Assembly (NCBI RefSeq): GCF_900105175.1
Contig: NZ_LT629771.1
Coordinates: forward strand, 4,101,501 to 4,165,500
Direction of reading: 5' to 3'
Length of the DNA stretch: 64,000 nucleotides
From: Jiangella sp. DSM 45060
GTDB lineage: Bacteria; Actinomycetota; Actinomycetes; Jiangellales; Jiangellaceae
The notes under the pieces were generated by a model. It did no database searches. It saw only the letters and a program-made list of their open reading frames with translations, and was not told the DNA's origin. Shown piece after piece: positions 9,162 to 17,885 of this stretch. Made by a program: the position numbers and the translations under genes. The first letter of the stretch is position 1, and each line of letters begins with the position of its first letter.

Positions 9162-9582
9162 GGGCCGCGTCGACTGGACCACGAGGGGTAGGATACGCCC
9201 GCCGATCACCAACGTCCCAATCGTCACGGGGAAGATCAATATCGGCCTAGACCACCCGAAACGCTCCCTAGCAGGGCCCGTGCCGATGGGTGCGACGCGA
9301 ACCGAGTTAGTGTCCGATAATCGGTACCGTCCGTGTCGCGTCAAGGCAGGGATCTTTGGTGGGCGCCATCGGGTCTGGCGGTCATGTCCCATCAGCCGGC
9401 GCGCGTACGTCGACAAGATCCTGGACCAACTTTCCCCGCGGTCGCTGCCGTCGCTGTCGATGCCCGGCCCGCGTCCTGCCACCCCCCGAACAGCGGTGGG
9501 CCAGTGGCGCATAGCGCTGCGCAACGCGGCCGCCCCGGGTGCCAACTACGCGCTCGTACTCCGGGACGACGGCTTTCGGCCA

Positions 9583-9693
9583 TCGACATCCCGGCTGAAC
9601 CTGGTCGAGATCTTCCTCGGGATCATCACCCGCCAAGCCATCCGACGCGGCACCTTCGCATTCGTCGAGGACCTCATCAGGACGACCGAGACT
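9583..9693 (+). pseudogene. IS630-family transposase C-terminal remnant
   Basis: The translation RLNLVEIFLGIITRQAIRRG and the following TFAFVEDLI match the conserved C-terminal block of IS630-type transposases (typically ..SWLNLVEIFFGIITRQ..RRGTF..), which carries part of the DDE catalytic core. Flanking codons do not continue the family in either direction, and no terminal inverted repeats were found. It is a short relic. The surrounding 9162-9702 stretch holds nothing else supportable. Confidence 0.7.
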
Positions 9694-9702
9694 TGCTGCC
9701 AG

Positions 9703-9924
9703 TCAGTTCATCAGCGCAACGCTCAGGACCGCGATCAGCGCCAGCACGAAGAGGATTCCCGTCGCGCGCAGCCACCTCGTGCCTAGATGGCACAGGCCGA
9801 GGCCACGGGATCGGCGGGCCGTCAGGGCGACGAAGAAGAATGCCACGACGCCGGCGCAGCCGAATGCGACGATGCCCATGCCGAGGGCACCGCCAACCGC
9901 TTCAGGATCGCTCAGCGCGTACAC
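9703..9924 (-). CDS. Small two-span membrane protein
   Basis: A 73-residue protein with two clear hydrophobic segments (GIVAFGCAGVVAFFFVAL and GILFVLALIAVLSVAL) separated by a basic loop, so probably a hairpin membrane protein with the loop in the cytoplasm. Its ATG lies inside the 3' end of the DUF2637 gene (23-bp overlap), suggesting translational coupling. Size and position resemble the small Spd-type spread proteins of actinobacterial plasmids, but no family can be assigned. Confidence 0.65.
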   Translation of the reverse strand: MYALSDPEAVGGALGMGIVAFGCAGVVAFFFVALTARRSRGLGLCHLGTRWLRATGILFVLALIAVLSVALMN

Positions 9925-10882
9925 CTTCGTCCGTCTTTACGTGGTCAGGTCGTTGCTCCTGCGCATCCTCGTCCAACTGCATGGCGCGGAGGGCGGCGAG
10001 TCGCCGCCGCCCGGTGGCTGGCGAGACGTTCAGGAATCGAGCGACGTCGTTGCCGGTCACACTACGGCCAGCGGCCCGCTCGGCGGCGAGCCACGCGCCG
10101 AGTTCCGGTTCGACGGCGGCCCGTCTCGGCGTCCCGGTTCGCGCTCGTCCGTGTGCTTCGGAGGTCACCTGGACGGGCGCGCTTGCCATTGCACGATCGG
10201 CCGCAGCCACTGCGCGGCTCACTCTGCCCCGCGCAGTGGTGTTGGAGCTCGGTGCTGCTCTCCTTGCTGAGTCCGAGCCATCCGACCAGCTTGCGGGCGG
10301 CGGGGGCGGTGAAAGCAGAACCACGAGAAGGTGGCTGGCGAGCAGCAAGGCCACCGCCGGCACCGCGCTCACGATGCTGGCCACCGTGACGCTGACCGCT
10401 GCTCGATTCGCATGGCCGCTGGCGTGCAGCGCGTTGCCCGCCACGCTGATCGCAGCGAAGACGATCAACGTGGCCCAGGGGTACCAGGTGACGCGCGGGC
10501 CGCGGTCGCGCAGGGCCACCGCCGCCGCTGTCGCGAGGAGGATGAAGCCGTCGACGATCAACGGCCACAGCCAGGCGATCGAGCGGTTGAGGCCGGCGAC
10601 CGTGGCGAGCTCGCGCAATGCGTCGAAGCTGAGCGTGAACGCACCGATGGCGAGCGCCACTACCGTTGCGGCGATCATCGCGATCAGCCGTCTCGATGGC
10701 GCAGTTGCGCCGAATCCGCGCACGCGTGCGCGTTGCGCTCGCTCACGCGTCCGGTACTCCCCCACGGTGGGCTCGGAGCCACTGCGCGGCACGCGACCGC
10801 TCGGGTGAGCGACAAGTCGATCGCTCGCCGCATCGTTTGCGTGCGCGGCGACCGTCCCTGCGTTCAGCGTCTCGATGCTCAT
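9902..10882 (-). CDS. DUF2637 membrane protein with C-terminal DNA-binding-like region
   Basis: A 326-residue protein. Residues ~70-190 are the DUF2637 region with four hydrophobic spans (including AMIAATVVALAIGAFTLSF and WLWPLIVDGFILLATAAAV), a family common on actinobacterial plasmids and ICEs and related to the SpdB-type spread proteins. The C-terminal third (GNDVARFLNVSPATGRRRLAALR) looks like a helix-turn-helix, so the protein may tether DNA to the membrane. The start is the ATG of MSIETLNAG, preceded by GGAGTGGAG. The 20-bp ICE element sits 57 nt upstream and is even in frame. Confidence 0.8.
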   Translation of the reverse strand: MSIETLNAGTVAAHANDAASDRLVAHPSGRVPRSGSEPTVGEYRTRERAQRARVRGFGATAPSRRLIAMIAATVVALAIGAFTLSFDALRELATVAGLNRSIAWLWPLIVDGFILLATAAAVALRDRGPRVTWYPWATLIVFAAISVAGNALHASGHANRAAVSVTVASIVSAVPAVALLLASHLLVVLLSPPPPPASWSDGSDSARRAAPSSNTTARGRVSRAVAAADRAMASAPVQVTSEAHGRARTGTPRRAAVEPELGAWLAAERAAGRSVTGNDVARFLNVSPATGRRRLAALRAMQLDEDAQEQRPDHVKTDEGVRAERS

Positions 10883-10938
10883 ACACCGCTCCACTCCGGA
10901 TTCATGCCAGCGCTCACCTGAGCGCCGCTCACCTATTG

Positions 10939-10958
10939 GGTGGCCCCTGCCGCGCACA
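10939..10958 (-). promoter_or_regulatory. ICE 20-bp upstream element, copy 1
   Basis: Reads TGTGCGCGGCAGGGGCCACC toward the DUF2637 gene. It is divergent from copy 2 and lies on the other side of the 40-bp repeat array. Confidence 0.75.
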
Positions 10959-11040
10959 ATCTGCGAGGGAGTCTCGGTCTTGACCGTGCGTGCGCACGTG
11001 ACGAAGGTCCGGAGGCCGACGATGGCCTAACGGCACGGCT

Positions 11041-11385
11041 CAGCGAGCCCGTGACGGCCGCGACGCCCGTGCCGAAGACTCAGCGAGCCCGTGACGGCCG
11101 CGACGCCCGTGCCGAAGACTCAGCGAGCCCGTGACGGCCGCGACGCCCGTGCCGAAGACTCAGCGAGCCCGTGACGGCCGCGACGCCCGTGCCGAAGACT
11201 CAGCGAGCCCGTGACGGCCGCGACGCCCGTGCCGAAGACTCAGCGAGCCCGTGACGGCCGCGACGCCCGTGCCGAAGACTCAGCGAGCCCGTGACGGCCG
11301 CGACGCCCGTGCCGAAGACTCAGCGAGCCCGTGACGGCCGCGACGCCCGTGCCGAAGACTCAGCGAGCCCGTGACGGCCGCGACG
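11041..11385. repeat. Tandem array of 8.6 identical 40-bp repeats
   Basis: Eight full units plus 25 bp, beginning CAGCGAGCCCGTGACGGCCG and ending CGACGCCCGTGCCGAAGACT, follow each other without spacers or mismatches. The array fills the gap between the divergent DUF2637 and relaxase operons, where an origin of transfer, replication iterons or a partition site would be expected. Each unit holds two CCCGTGxCG half-repeats. Flanking short dyads are GTGCG-TG-CGCAC near 10987 and GCAC-GAAA-GTGC near 11387. It is not a CRISPR array, because there are no spacers. Confidence 0.9.
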
Positions 11386-11448
11386 AGCACGAAAGTGCCT
11401 TACACCTCTGGCATCGAGTCGTCTAAGCCGTTTGCGCCCAAGTGTGAC

Positions 11449-11468
11449 TGTGCGCGGCAGGGGCCACC
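11449..11468 (+). promoter_or_regulatory. ICE 20-bp upstream element, copy 2
   Basis: Exact TGTGCGCGGCAGGGGCCACC, ending two bases before the ATG of the zinc-finger gene, the closest spacing of all copies. It is the only plus-strand copy and heads the relaxase operon. Confidence 0.75.
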
Positions 11469-11470
11469 CA

Positions 11471-11905
11471 ATGAGTATGAGGGAGATCCGGCGAGGCCAG
11501 AAGCGGTGCTGGAACTGTGGCGAGGGATTTGAGCCGGAGCGCCTCACACAACGGTGGTGCAGTGATGACTGCCGCTTCGCAGCGGCGCGTAGACGGTCCC
11601 GGGAACGCAGGAAGGAGCAGCGGGCCGAGGCACAGGTGGCCGACCGGTGGTGTGCGTCCTGCCCGAAGCTGTTGGCCGGGAAGCGATCCGATGCGCGCTA
11701 CTGCTCGGATCGCTGCCGCTGGCGGGCGTTCAAGGCCGCTCGGGCTGAGCGCGCGGGAGAGCGTGAGGTCGCTGGTGTTGAGCGGCTGGTGGTCTGCGCG
11801 ATGTGCCCGACTGTGTTCCCTGCGCGGCGATCTGATGCGCGGCATTGTTCTGATCGGTGCCGAAAGCGCGCGCAGCGTGCCCGGGCTGTTGGTGAGCGCG
11901 TGTGA
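11471..11905 (+). CDS. Triple zinc-finger-like protein upstream of relaxase
   Basis: A 144-residue basic protein with three repeats of a CxxC...CSDxC pattern: CWNCGEGFEPERLTQRWCSD, CASCPKLLAGKRSDARYCSD and CAMCPTVFPARRSDARHCSD, each followed by Arg-rich helices. This suggests three small treble-clef/zinc-ribbon units binding nucleic acid. The ATG follows the 20-bp ICE element at once, and the stop overlaps the relaxase start by GTGA, so the two are probably translated together. A role as an accessory relaxosome protein at the origin of transfer is inferred from this coupling; no homologue is known to me. Confidence 0.75.
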   Translation: MSMREIRRGQKRCWNCGEGFEPERLTQRWCSDDCRFAAARRRSRERRKEQRAEAQVADRWCASCPKLLAGKRSDARYCSDRCRWRAFKAARAERAGEREVAGVERLVVCAMCPTVFPARRSDARHCSDRCRKRAQRARAVGERV

Positions 11906-14900
11906 TCTCGATCAAGGAGCTGCACGCTGGCGATGGCTACCGGTATCTGCTCAGGGGAGTCGTGGCCGACAGTGATCAGATGCCGGGTGTCGCGGCGGTG
12001 ACGGCGTACTACACCGAGGCCGGTAACCCTCCCGGTCACTGGGTGGGATCCGGGCTGGTTGGCCTCGACCGTGGTCATGGCCTGGCAGTGGGCACGCAGG
12101 TGACTGAGGAGCAGATGGAGCGCCTGTACCGCTCGGGCGCGGACCCGGTCACCGGTGACCAGCTGGGTCAGGCGTACCGGGTGCCGAAGTCTTTCGACGA
12201 CCGTGTCGCTGCCCGCGTGGCGGCGTTGCCCGCGGCGATGCCGGCGTCTGAGCGGAACCGGATGGTTGAGCAGATCGAGGCGGAGGAGCGGTCGCGCCGG
12301 GTTGGTCGTCCTGTGTCGGGTTTCGATGTGACGTTCTCGCCGCCGAAGTCGGTCAGCGTCATGTGGGCATTGGCCGATCATGGCGTGCGGGAGCAGATCT
12401 ATGAGGCCCACCGGGAGGCTGTGGCCGACGTGATCGCCACGATCGAGCGGGAGGTTGCCCGGACCCGGATCGGGACCAACGGTGTGGCGCAGGTGGAGAC
12501 CGCCGGGGTGATCGCGGCAGCATTCGATCACTGGGACTCCCGCGCCGGCGATCCGCAGCTGCACACCCATGTGGTGATAGCGAACAGGGTGCAGGGTCCG
12601 GACGGGAAATGGCGGACGCTGGACTCGCGTGGGTCGCTGTTCCCGGCCACGGTGGCGATGTCCGAGCTGTACGACAATCTGCTCGCCGACCACGTCACGG
12701 CCAGGCTCGGGGTCGGCTGGCGGGTGCGGGGTCAACCTGCGAAGTCGAAGAACACCGCGTGGGAGCTCGACGCGGTGTCGGATGACTTGGTCGCGGCGTT
12801 CTCCACCCGGTCGTCGGAGATCGAACGCGAGGCCGATCGGCTGATCGCCGACTACCGCAAGCGGCACGGCCGATCCCCCACCGACAAGGTCAAACTGCGG
12901 TTGCGGCAGATCGCGACGTTGGCGACCCGGCCGGCGAAGGAGATACGCACCCTGAGCGAGATGGCACACGACTGGCGCGACCGGGCGGCCGCGGTCGTTG
13001 GTCAGGATGCGCTCACCTGGATGCGGGCGGCGATCGAGAGTGCGACCGCACCGTCACGGCGCCCTCCGCTGCTGCGGGTCGACGACTTGGCCGTGTCGCC
13101 GCAGGCATCGCGCCGCAGCCGCCGGCCCAGTGAGCCGCCGGAGCTGGAGAAGCTCGCTCACGCTGCGTTCGTCGAGTTGGCGACCGAACGGACGACGTGG
13201 AAGACGTGGAACATCCGGGCTGCTGCGGCGCGGGCGGCGATGCGACACCGGATGGTGACCCCGGACGAGCGGGAGAAGCTGATCGCCGCCGTGAGCGCGC
13301 GGGTGGCGGAGATGTCGGTTGAGCTGACCCCATCGGTGACGGCCTTCACTCCGGCGGTGTTCACCCGCTCCGATGGGACGTCGATGTTCGTCCGCACGCA
13401 CGCCGGCCTGTTCACCTCAGCGGAGGTCCTCGCTGCTGAAGAGCGACTGCTGAGCGCCGGGCGGTCTACGAACGCCGCGACGGTCAGCAGCGCGACCGTG
13501 GAGCGGGTCCTGGCGGCACCGACGGCGGACGGGTACTTCCTGGCCGACGACCAGGCCGACGCCGTGCGCGACATCACGGCCAGCGGCCGCCGCCTCGACA
13601 TCCTGGTCGGCCCCGCGGGTGCCGGGAAGACCACCACCCTGACCGCCCTGCGTGCGGCGTGGGAGCTCGACCATGGGGAGGGGTCGCTGGTCGGGTTGGC
13701 ACCGTCGGCAGCCGCGGCGGACGTCCTGGCCGAGTCGCTGGGCATCGCGACGGACAACACCGCGAAGTGGCTGCACGAGGCGGCCCGGCTACCCGACACC
13801 CGCAAGGAGATCGCCCACCTCACGGAGGTCCTGCAGCTCATCAACGCTGACGACCCGGCCTGGCGGAAGCACCTGGCCCGCTCCACCGAGGTGACTGACC
13901 GGGCCGCTGACTGGGCGGCGTTCATCGGGGCCGACAAGCCCCAGACCTGGTCCGTGGCACGGGGCCGAGGCGCCATGAAGAAGAGGCTGGAAAAGCTCCG
14001 CGCTGAGGAGCAGCGGTGGACCTTCCGGCCGGGGCAGCTGGTGGTGATCGATGAGGCGTCTCTGGCCGGAACCCTAGCCGTCGACGACCTCGTGACCCGC
14101 GCCACCCACGCGGGGGCCAAGGTCCTCATGGTCGGCGACTGGGCCCAGCTGGCGTCGGTGGACGCCGGCGGCGTTTTCGGCATGCTGGTCCGCGATCGCG
14201 GCGAAGGCCTCGCCCCAGAGTTGACCGGGGTGCGCCGGTTCACGCACGAGTGGGAACGAACAGCCAGCGTGCACCTGCGCCTGGGTGACACGTCGGCGCT
14301 GGACTCCTACGACGCCCACGGCCGCCTGGTCGGGGGCACCGGCGAGGACATGCTCGACGCCGCCTACCGGGCGTGGCGAGGTGACGAGCAGGCCGGACTC
14401 CAATCGCTGCTCATCGCCGGTGACAACACGACCGTGACCGACCTCAACCGCCGGGCGCGCGCCGACCGGGTCGCGGCCGGTGAGATCGACGAGGACGGCG
14501 TCAGCCTTCGCGACGGCACCGTCGCCGGCGTCGGGGACCGCATCATCACCCGGGATAACCAGCGCCGCCTGGTCGCAGGCAAGGGCTGGGTGAAGAACGG
14601 CGACACCTGGCACGTAAAGGCCGTCCACGGAGACGGCTCACTGACCGTGCGGCGAGCGAAGGGCCGCGGCACGATCACGCTGCCGGCCAGATATGTGGCC
14701 GACAACGTCGAACTGGCGTACGCGGTCACCGCGCACCGCGCCCAGGGCGCAACCGTGGACACCGCGCACGCCCTGGTGACCGGGGCGACCATGATGCGCG
14801 AGATCCTCTACGTCGCCATGACCCGCGCCCGCTCGGCCAACACCGCCTACGTGGTGACCGACGTCGACGAGGAAGAACGGCACCTGCGCGACGCCGATGA

Positions 14901-15735
14901 TCCCGCCCCGACCGCCCGGTCAGTGCTCACCACGGTGCTGCGCCGCCAGGGCGCGGCGCTCTCGGCACGGGAGACCGCACGCGCCGAGGCCGAGAAGGCG
15001 CTGTCGATCGGGCAGCTCGCGGCCGAGTACGACACGCTGCATCGGGCCGCCGTCGCCGACCGGCAGGCCGCGCTGCTGCTGTCGTGCGGAGTGCAGCCTG
15101 CCGAGGCCGCCGACTCTGAGCACCTGGTCGCGCTCGCCGCCGCTGTGCACCGCGCCGACGCCCACGGGCTGAAACCGGACACGGTGCTGCCCAAGCTGGC
15201 GGCCGCCCAGCCGATTCCGGACGACGCGGACCCGGTGCGTGTACTGGCCGCCCGGGTCGCGCGGTGGACCGACCACGCCATGGAGGCCGCGCCCAGCGTC
15301 GTGCGGCGGCAACGTCGGCTGATCGCCGGCCTGGTCCCCGCGGCCGACGGCGTCACCGACCCGCAGATGCAGCGGGCGCTGACCGAGCGGGAGACGCTGC
15401 TCGAGGAGCGGGCCGCGACGATCGCCAGGCGGGCGATCAGCGAGCGCGCGCCGTGGCTGCGGTCTCTCGGGGCGGAACCGGTCAACGACGCGGAGCAGGC
15501 GCGCTGGCGCCGGTGCGTCGAGATCGTCGCCGCCTACCGCGAACGTCACGACATCACCGATACCGCATCCCCTGTGGGCGACCCCGGCTACAACTGGACA
15601 CAGCGACACGACTACCGGCAAGCGGCCAGCGCTGTCCAGGCGGCCCAGCAGGCGGCCGGGGTGCTCAGCGAATCGACCGCGCAGCAGCAGGCCGCGCAGC
15701 AGTCGCCCCAGCAGCACACCGGTCGGGACCTCTGA
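11902..15735 (+). CDS. MobF-family conjugative relaxase/helicase (TrwC/TraI-like)
   Basis: A 1277-residue two-part protein. The N-terminal ~300 residues are a TrwC relaxase: paired tyrosines at 36-37 are candidate nucleophiles, and the HUH metal motif is in LHTHVVIANRV (~220). The C-terminal part is a RecD-like superfamily-1 helicase with Walker A VGPAGAGKTTT (~570), a DEAS box (VVIDEASLAG) and motif VI-like YAVTAHRAQGATVD. Such enzymes nick oriT, stay bound to the 5' end and unwind the strand for transfer through the VirD4-like coupling protein. The C-terminus is Gln-rich. The GTG start overlaps the zinc-finger gene. Confidence 0.95.
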   Translation: MISIKELHAGDGYRYLLRGVVADSDQMPGVAAVTAYYTEAGNPPGHWVGSGLVGLDRGHGLAVGTQVTEEQMERLYRSGADPVTGDQLGQAYRVPKSFDDRVAARVAALPAAMPASERNRMVEQIEAEERSRRVGRPVSGFDVTFSPPKSVSVMWALADHGVREQIYEAHREAVADVIATIEREVARTRIGTNGVAQVETAGVIAAAFDHWDSRAGDPQLHTHVVIANRVQGPDGKWRTLDSRGSLFPATVAMSELYDNLLADHVTARLGVGWRVRGQPAKSKNTAWELDAVSDDLVAAFSTRSSEIEREADRLIADYRKRHGRSPTDKVKLRLRQIATLATRPAKEIRTLSEMAHDWRDRAAAVVGQDALTWMRAAIESATAPSRRPPLLRVDDLAVSPQASRRSRRPSEPPELEKLAHAAFVELATERTTWKTWNIRAAAARAAMRHRMVTPDEREKLIAAVSARVAEMSVELTPSVTAFTPAVFTRSDGTSMFVRTHAGLFTSAEVLAAEERLLSAGRSTNAATVSSATVERVLAAPTADGYFLADDQADAVRDITASGRRLDILVGPAGAGKTTTLTALRAAWELDHGEGSLVGLAPSAAAADVLAESLGIATDNTAKWLHEAARLPDTRKEIAHLTEVLQLINADDPAWRKHLARSTEVTDRAADWAAFIGADKPQTWSVARGRGAMKKRLEKLRAEEQRWTFRPGQLVVIDEASLAGTLAVDDLVTRATHAGAKVLMVGDWAQLASVDAGGVFGMLVRDRGEGLAPELTGVRRFTHEWERTASVHLRLGDTSALDSYDAHGRLVGGTGEDMLDAAYRAWRGDEQAGLQSLLIAGDNTTVTDLNRRARADRVAAGEIDEDGVSLRDGTVAGVGDRIITRDNQRRLVAGKGWVKNGDTWHVKAVHGDGSLTVRRAKGRGTITLPARYVADNVELAYAVTAHRAQGATVDTAHALVTGATMMREILYVAMTRARSANTAYVVTDVDEEERHLRDADDPAPTARSVLTTVLRRQGAALSARETARAEAEKALSIGQLAAEYDTLHRAAVADRQAALLLSCGVQPAEAADSEHLVALAAAVHRADAHGLKPDTVLPKLAAAQPIPDDADPVRVLAARVARWTDHAMEAAPSVVRRQRRLIAGLVPAADGVTDPQMQRALTERETLLEERAATIARRAISERAPWLRSLGAEPVNDAEQARWRRCVEIVAAYRERHDITDTASPVGDPGYNWTQRHDYRQAASAVQAAQQAAGVLSESTAQQQAAQQSPQQHTGRDL

Positions 15736-15814
15736 ACCACCGGGGGGAACGGTCATTCACAGACGTGCGGGAGGGCCGGCCGGGATCTTCCCGGCCGGCC
15801 CTCCCGCTCTCAGA

Positions 15815-16639
15815 TCAGATTGACACCGATGCTGCAGGCGGCGCCTGTGGTGACGCCCTCCGGCTCGACGAACCGGAACGGCTTCGTTGCGCCGACGCGG
15901 CGGTGGCCGCCGCCGCACAGTAGTCCAACCCGGCCTCGACGGCCGCGGCCACCAGCGGTCCGAGATCGGCCGACCCGTTGTCGAGCGCACGGTTGGCGGC
16001 CCAGAACAGGGCGTTGTTGCGGTTGCCCTCGGGGGCGTTGCGGACGTGATCGACCAGGTAGGGCATGCGGCGGTCGGCTGAGGCATGCCCATGGACGGGG
16101 GCTGGCGGCGTCGGCGTCGGCGGCTGGAGCAGGTCGCGGGCCGCAGCCCAGCTGAAGGCCTGGACTCGGTCGGGGTCGCGGACTTCGATGGTCTCGTACC
16201 GGCGCGGCCCACGGTCGCGGTCGACGATCGACGGCGGGAGCAGGACGTACCCGCCGGCACCTCGATAGTCGATCTTGTGTCGGTACAGGGCGTGGTTGCC
16301 TTCGTCGGTGCCGGCGAAGTACAGGTGTAGGCCGCCGCTGGGGGTCTGGACGGCGTGGGACCAGCCCTCCAGCAGCCCCGCCTGCTTGAGGCGACGCAGC
16401 GCGGGGTATCCGGATTCGCCGTTCTTCATGTCGACGTCGAGGACGTCCCACAGCGGCGTCCCGGTGGGCATGGCGAGGTTGGCGTTGGGCCAGGTCCGCC
16501 ACCAGGCTCGGACCTGGCCCAGGTCGGTGGTGGCTTCTTCGAAGCCGTGTTCGGTCAGCGGGTGCTTGGCGCCAGGCCAGCAGGGGAAGACGGGGATTCC
16601 GGCGGCCGCGAAGGCCACCGCTTCGTCGCCCATGGTCAT
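15815..16639 (-). CDS. Bifunctional DNA primase/polymerase (prim-pol)
   Basis: A 274-residue archaeo-eukaryotic-type primase. It shows the N-terminal FAAAGIPVFPCWPGAKHPL, the metal-binding LDVDMKNG (~65-70) and the SGGLHLYF motif (~100-107) of the prim-pol family common on actinobacterial mobile elements. It probably primes complementary-strand synthesis of the transferred or excised DNA, working with the nearby SSB. A strong GGAGG precedes the chosen ATG. The C-terminal 35 residues are Ser/Arg/Ala-rich and less convincing, so the real C-terminus may be altered by a late frameshift. It is convergent with the relaxase gene. Confidence 0.85.
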   Translation of the reverse strand: MTMGDEAVAFAAAGIPVFPCWPGAKHPLTEHGFEEATTDLGQVRAWWRTWPNANLAMPTGTPLWDVLDVDMKNGESGYPALRRLKQAGLLEGWSHAVQTPSGGLHLYFAGTDEGNHALYRHKIDYRGAGGYVLLPPSIVDRDRGPRRYETIEVRDPDRVQAFSWAAARDLLQPPTPTPPAPVHGHASADRRMPYLVDHVRNAPEGNRNNALFWAANRALDNGSADLGPLVAAAVEAGLDYCAAAATAASAQRSRSGSSSRRASPQAPPAASVSI

Positions 16640-16665
16640 GGCGAGACACCTCCTCCGAGGTGGGG

Positions 16666-17160
16666 TCAGTCGGGTCTGGTCAGCCCAGTCAGCGAGGACA
16701 GGTAGGCGTTGAATTCGGCCGCCCAGCCCGAGCGGTCGGGATCGTGGAGCCAGCCCTGCGGCTTGATGGTCCGCTCGCCGGGCGATCCACCGAGGCGGCC
16801 CACCCAGTCCTTCAGCCGGATCCGGGTGTTGAAGAACGTCATGTGCCAGTCGGCGGCCGCCGAGGCGGCCTGAGTCTGGTCGTAGGCGACGTCCCAGGCG
16901 CCCTTGAGGGCGGACAGTTCCTCGACGAGGGCGCCGTGGCGCCACCAGTCCGCCGGGAGTTCCCGGGAGTCCAGGACGTATCGGTTGCCGAGCCAATGAA
17001 CCCACTTGGCAAGCTCCACGAGCTTCTTCGCCGTCGTGGTGTCGTCCAGGTCGGCCCACCGGATGGGGCGGGGGATCGTCGACCCGAGCGTGTCCTTCAT
17101 CAGCGCGTCCAGCTGCTCCGGGGTCAGACCATCGCCGGGGCCGTCAGGGATGTCGGTCAT
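16666..17160 (-). CDS. Hypothetical helical ICE protein (DUF4913-like look)
   Basis: A 164-residue protein rich in Trp (WVHWLGNRYVLD, LPADWWRHGALVEELSALKG). The WWRH..LxALxxAW arrangement recalls DUF4913-type proteins seen beside primases and SSBs on actinobacterial elements, but the assignment is tentative. It lies 26 bp upstream of the primase gene in the same direction, so the two probably share a transcript. No nuclease or nucleotide-binding motif is visible. Confidence 0.7.
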   Translation of the reverse strand: MTDIPDGPGDGLTPEQLDALMKDTLGSTIPRPIRWADLDDTTTAKKLVELAKWVHWLGNRYVLDSRELPADWWRHGALVEELSALKGAWDVAYDQTQAASAAADWHMTFFNTRIRLKDWVGRLGGSPGERTIKPQGWLHDPDRSGWAAEFNAYLSSLTGLTRPD

Positions 17161-17211
17161 CGTGCTGCACTCCAGTGCTCGCGTGGGTGGTCAGTTCCAG
17201 TGACGTCTCCC

Positions 17212-17247
17212 CCGGGGGTGGGGCGCGTGGCCGCGGCCCACCCCCGG
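17212..17247 (-). terminator. Hairpin after ssb
   Basis: Eleven-bp arms (CCGGGGGTGGG at 17212-17222, CCCACCCCCGG at 17237-17247) lie just downstream of the SSB stop. It could end or attenuate transcription toward the primase gene pair. Confidence 0.55.
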
Positions 17248-17267
17248 CATTGGTAGACGAACCTGGC

Positions 17268-17780
17268 TCACACCGCCACGCCGTTGCCCGCCGTGCTGGT
17301 GGCCTGCTGAGGCCACCGCGGCCGCGAGTGCGTGTCCGCCGCCGGGGGCGGCGGCGGAGCCGGCACCGTGGCCGGCTGCTCGGCCTCCTGCGACGGAGCA
17401 TCGACACCCGCGGCACGGTCGGCCTGCCGGGACCGGTCGATCGTGACCGTGACCAGGCGGGGATCCGGTGCCACCAGCCTGGCTACGATCTGGGTACCGG
17501 TCCGCTTATCGCCGCCTTGGCTCTCATAGGTGGTGAGCCGCAGCTCACCGGCCACGATGACGGGATCGCCCTTGCGGAAGAGCCGGGCGAACGTCTCGGC
17601 CGAGCGGCCGAACACGACGACGTCGTGGAACACCGTCTGCTTGGTGATCCACTGCCCGTCCGGGCCCTGGGCGCGGTCATCGACGGCCAGCCGGAAGTTC
17701 AGGCGCGGGTTCGCGCCGGCGACGAGCTTCGGGTCGGTCGCGATCCGCCCGGCCGGACTGGCCGGGAAGGCGTTACTCAT
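17268..17780 (-). CDS. ssb: Single-stranded DNA-binding protein
   Basis: A 170-residue SSB with an OB fold (residues ~8-120, including GRIATDPKLVAGANPRLNFR and KGDPVIVAGELRLTTYESQ) and a Pro/Ala-rich linker. The usual acidic DDDIPF-type C-terminal tip, which recruits partners in chromosomal SSBs, is absent; it ends STAGNGVAV. It would protect transferred single strands. The start is the ATG of MSNAFPASP with GGGAGGAG upstream; the frame also continues upstream through the 20-bp element, but the Shine-Dalgarno supports the internal ATG. Confidence 0.92.
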   Translation of the reverse strand: MSNAFPASPAGRIATDPKLVAGANPRLNFRLAVDDRAQGPDGQWITKQTVFHDVVVFGRSAETFARLFRKGDPVIVAGELRLTTYESQGGDKRTGTQIVARLVAPDPRLVTVTIDRSRQADRAAGVDAPSQEAEQPATVPAPPPPPAADTHSRPRWPQQATSTAGNGVAV

Positions 17781-17819
17781 GGTGGTCTCCTCCCACCTCG
17801 GGTGTTGGTCACTAGTAGG

Positions 17820-17839
17820 GGTGGCCCCTGCCGCGCACA
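17820..17839 (-). promoter_or_regulatory. ICE 20-bp upstream element, copy 3 (ssb)
   Basis: Exact copy of TGTGCGCGGCAGGGGCCACC, 39 nt before the ssb start codon, in the intergenic gap after the preceding gene. Confidence 0.75.
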
Positions 17840-17885
17840 TTCACCCCGAACGCGAGGTCTCGTGCGTAAGCGTGGGTCCGGGGCG

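Noticed and set aside
9333-10808. 491-residue plus-strand frame
   Set aside because: Ser/Arg/Ala-rich and antisense to the DUF2637 gene, whose membrane helices and codon phase are convincing.
10940-11134. Plus-strand frame through the 40-bp repeats
   Set aside because: Periodic filler from the repeats; no start context or neighbour logic.
11041-11385. CRISPR array
   Set aside because: The units follow each other without spacers and no cas genes are near; it is a simple tandem repeat.
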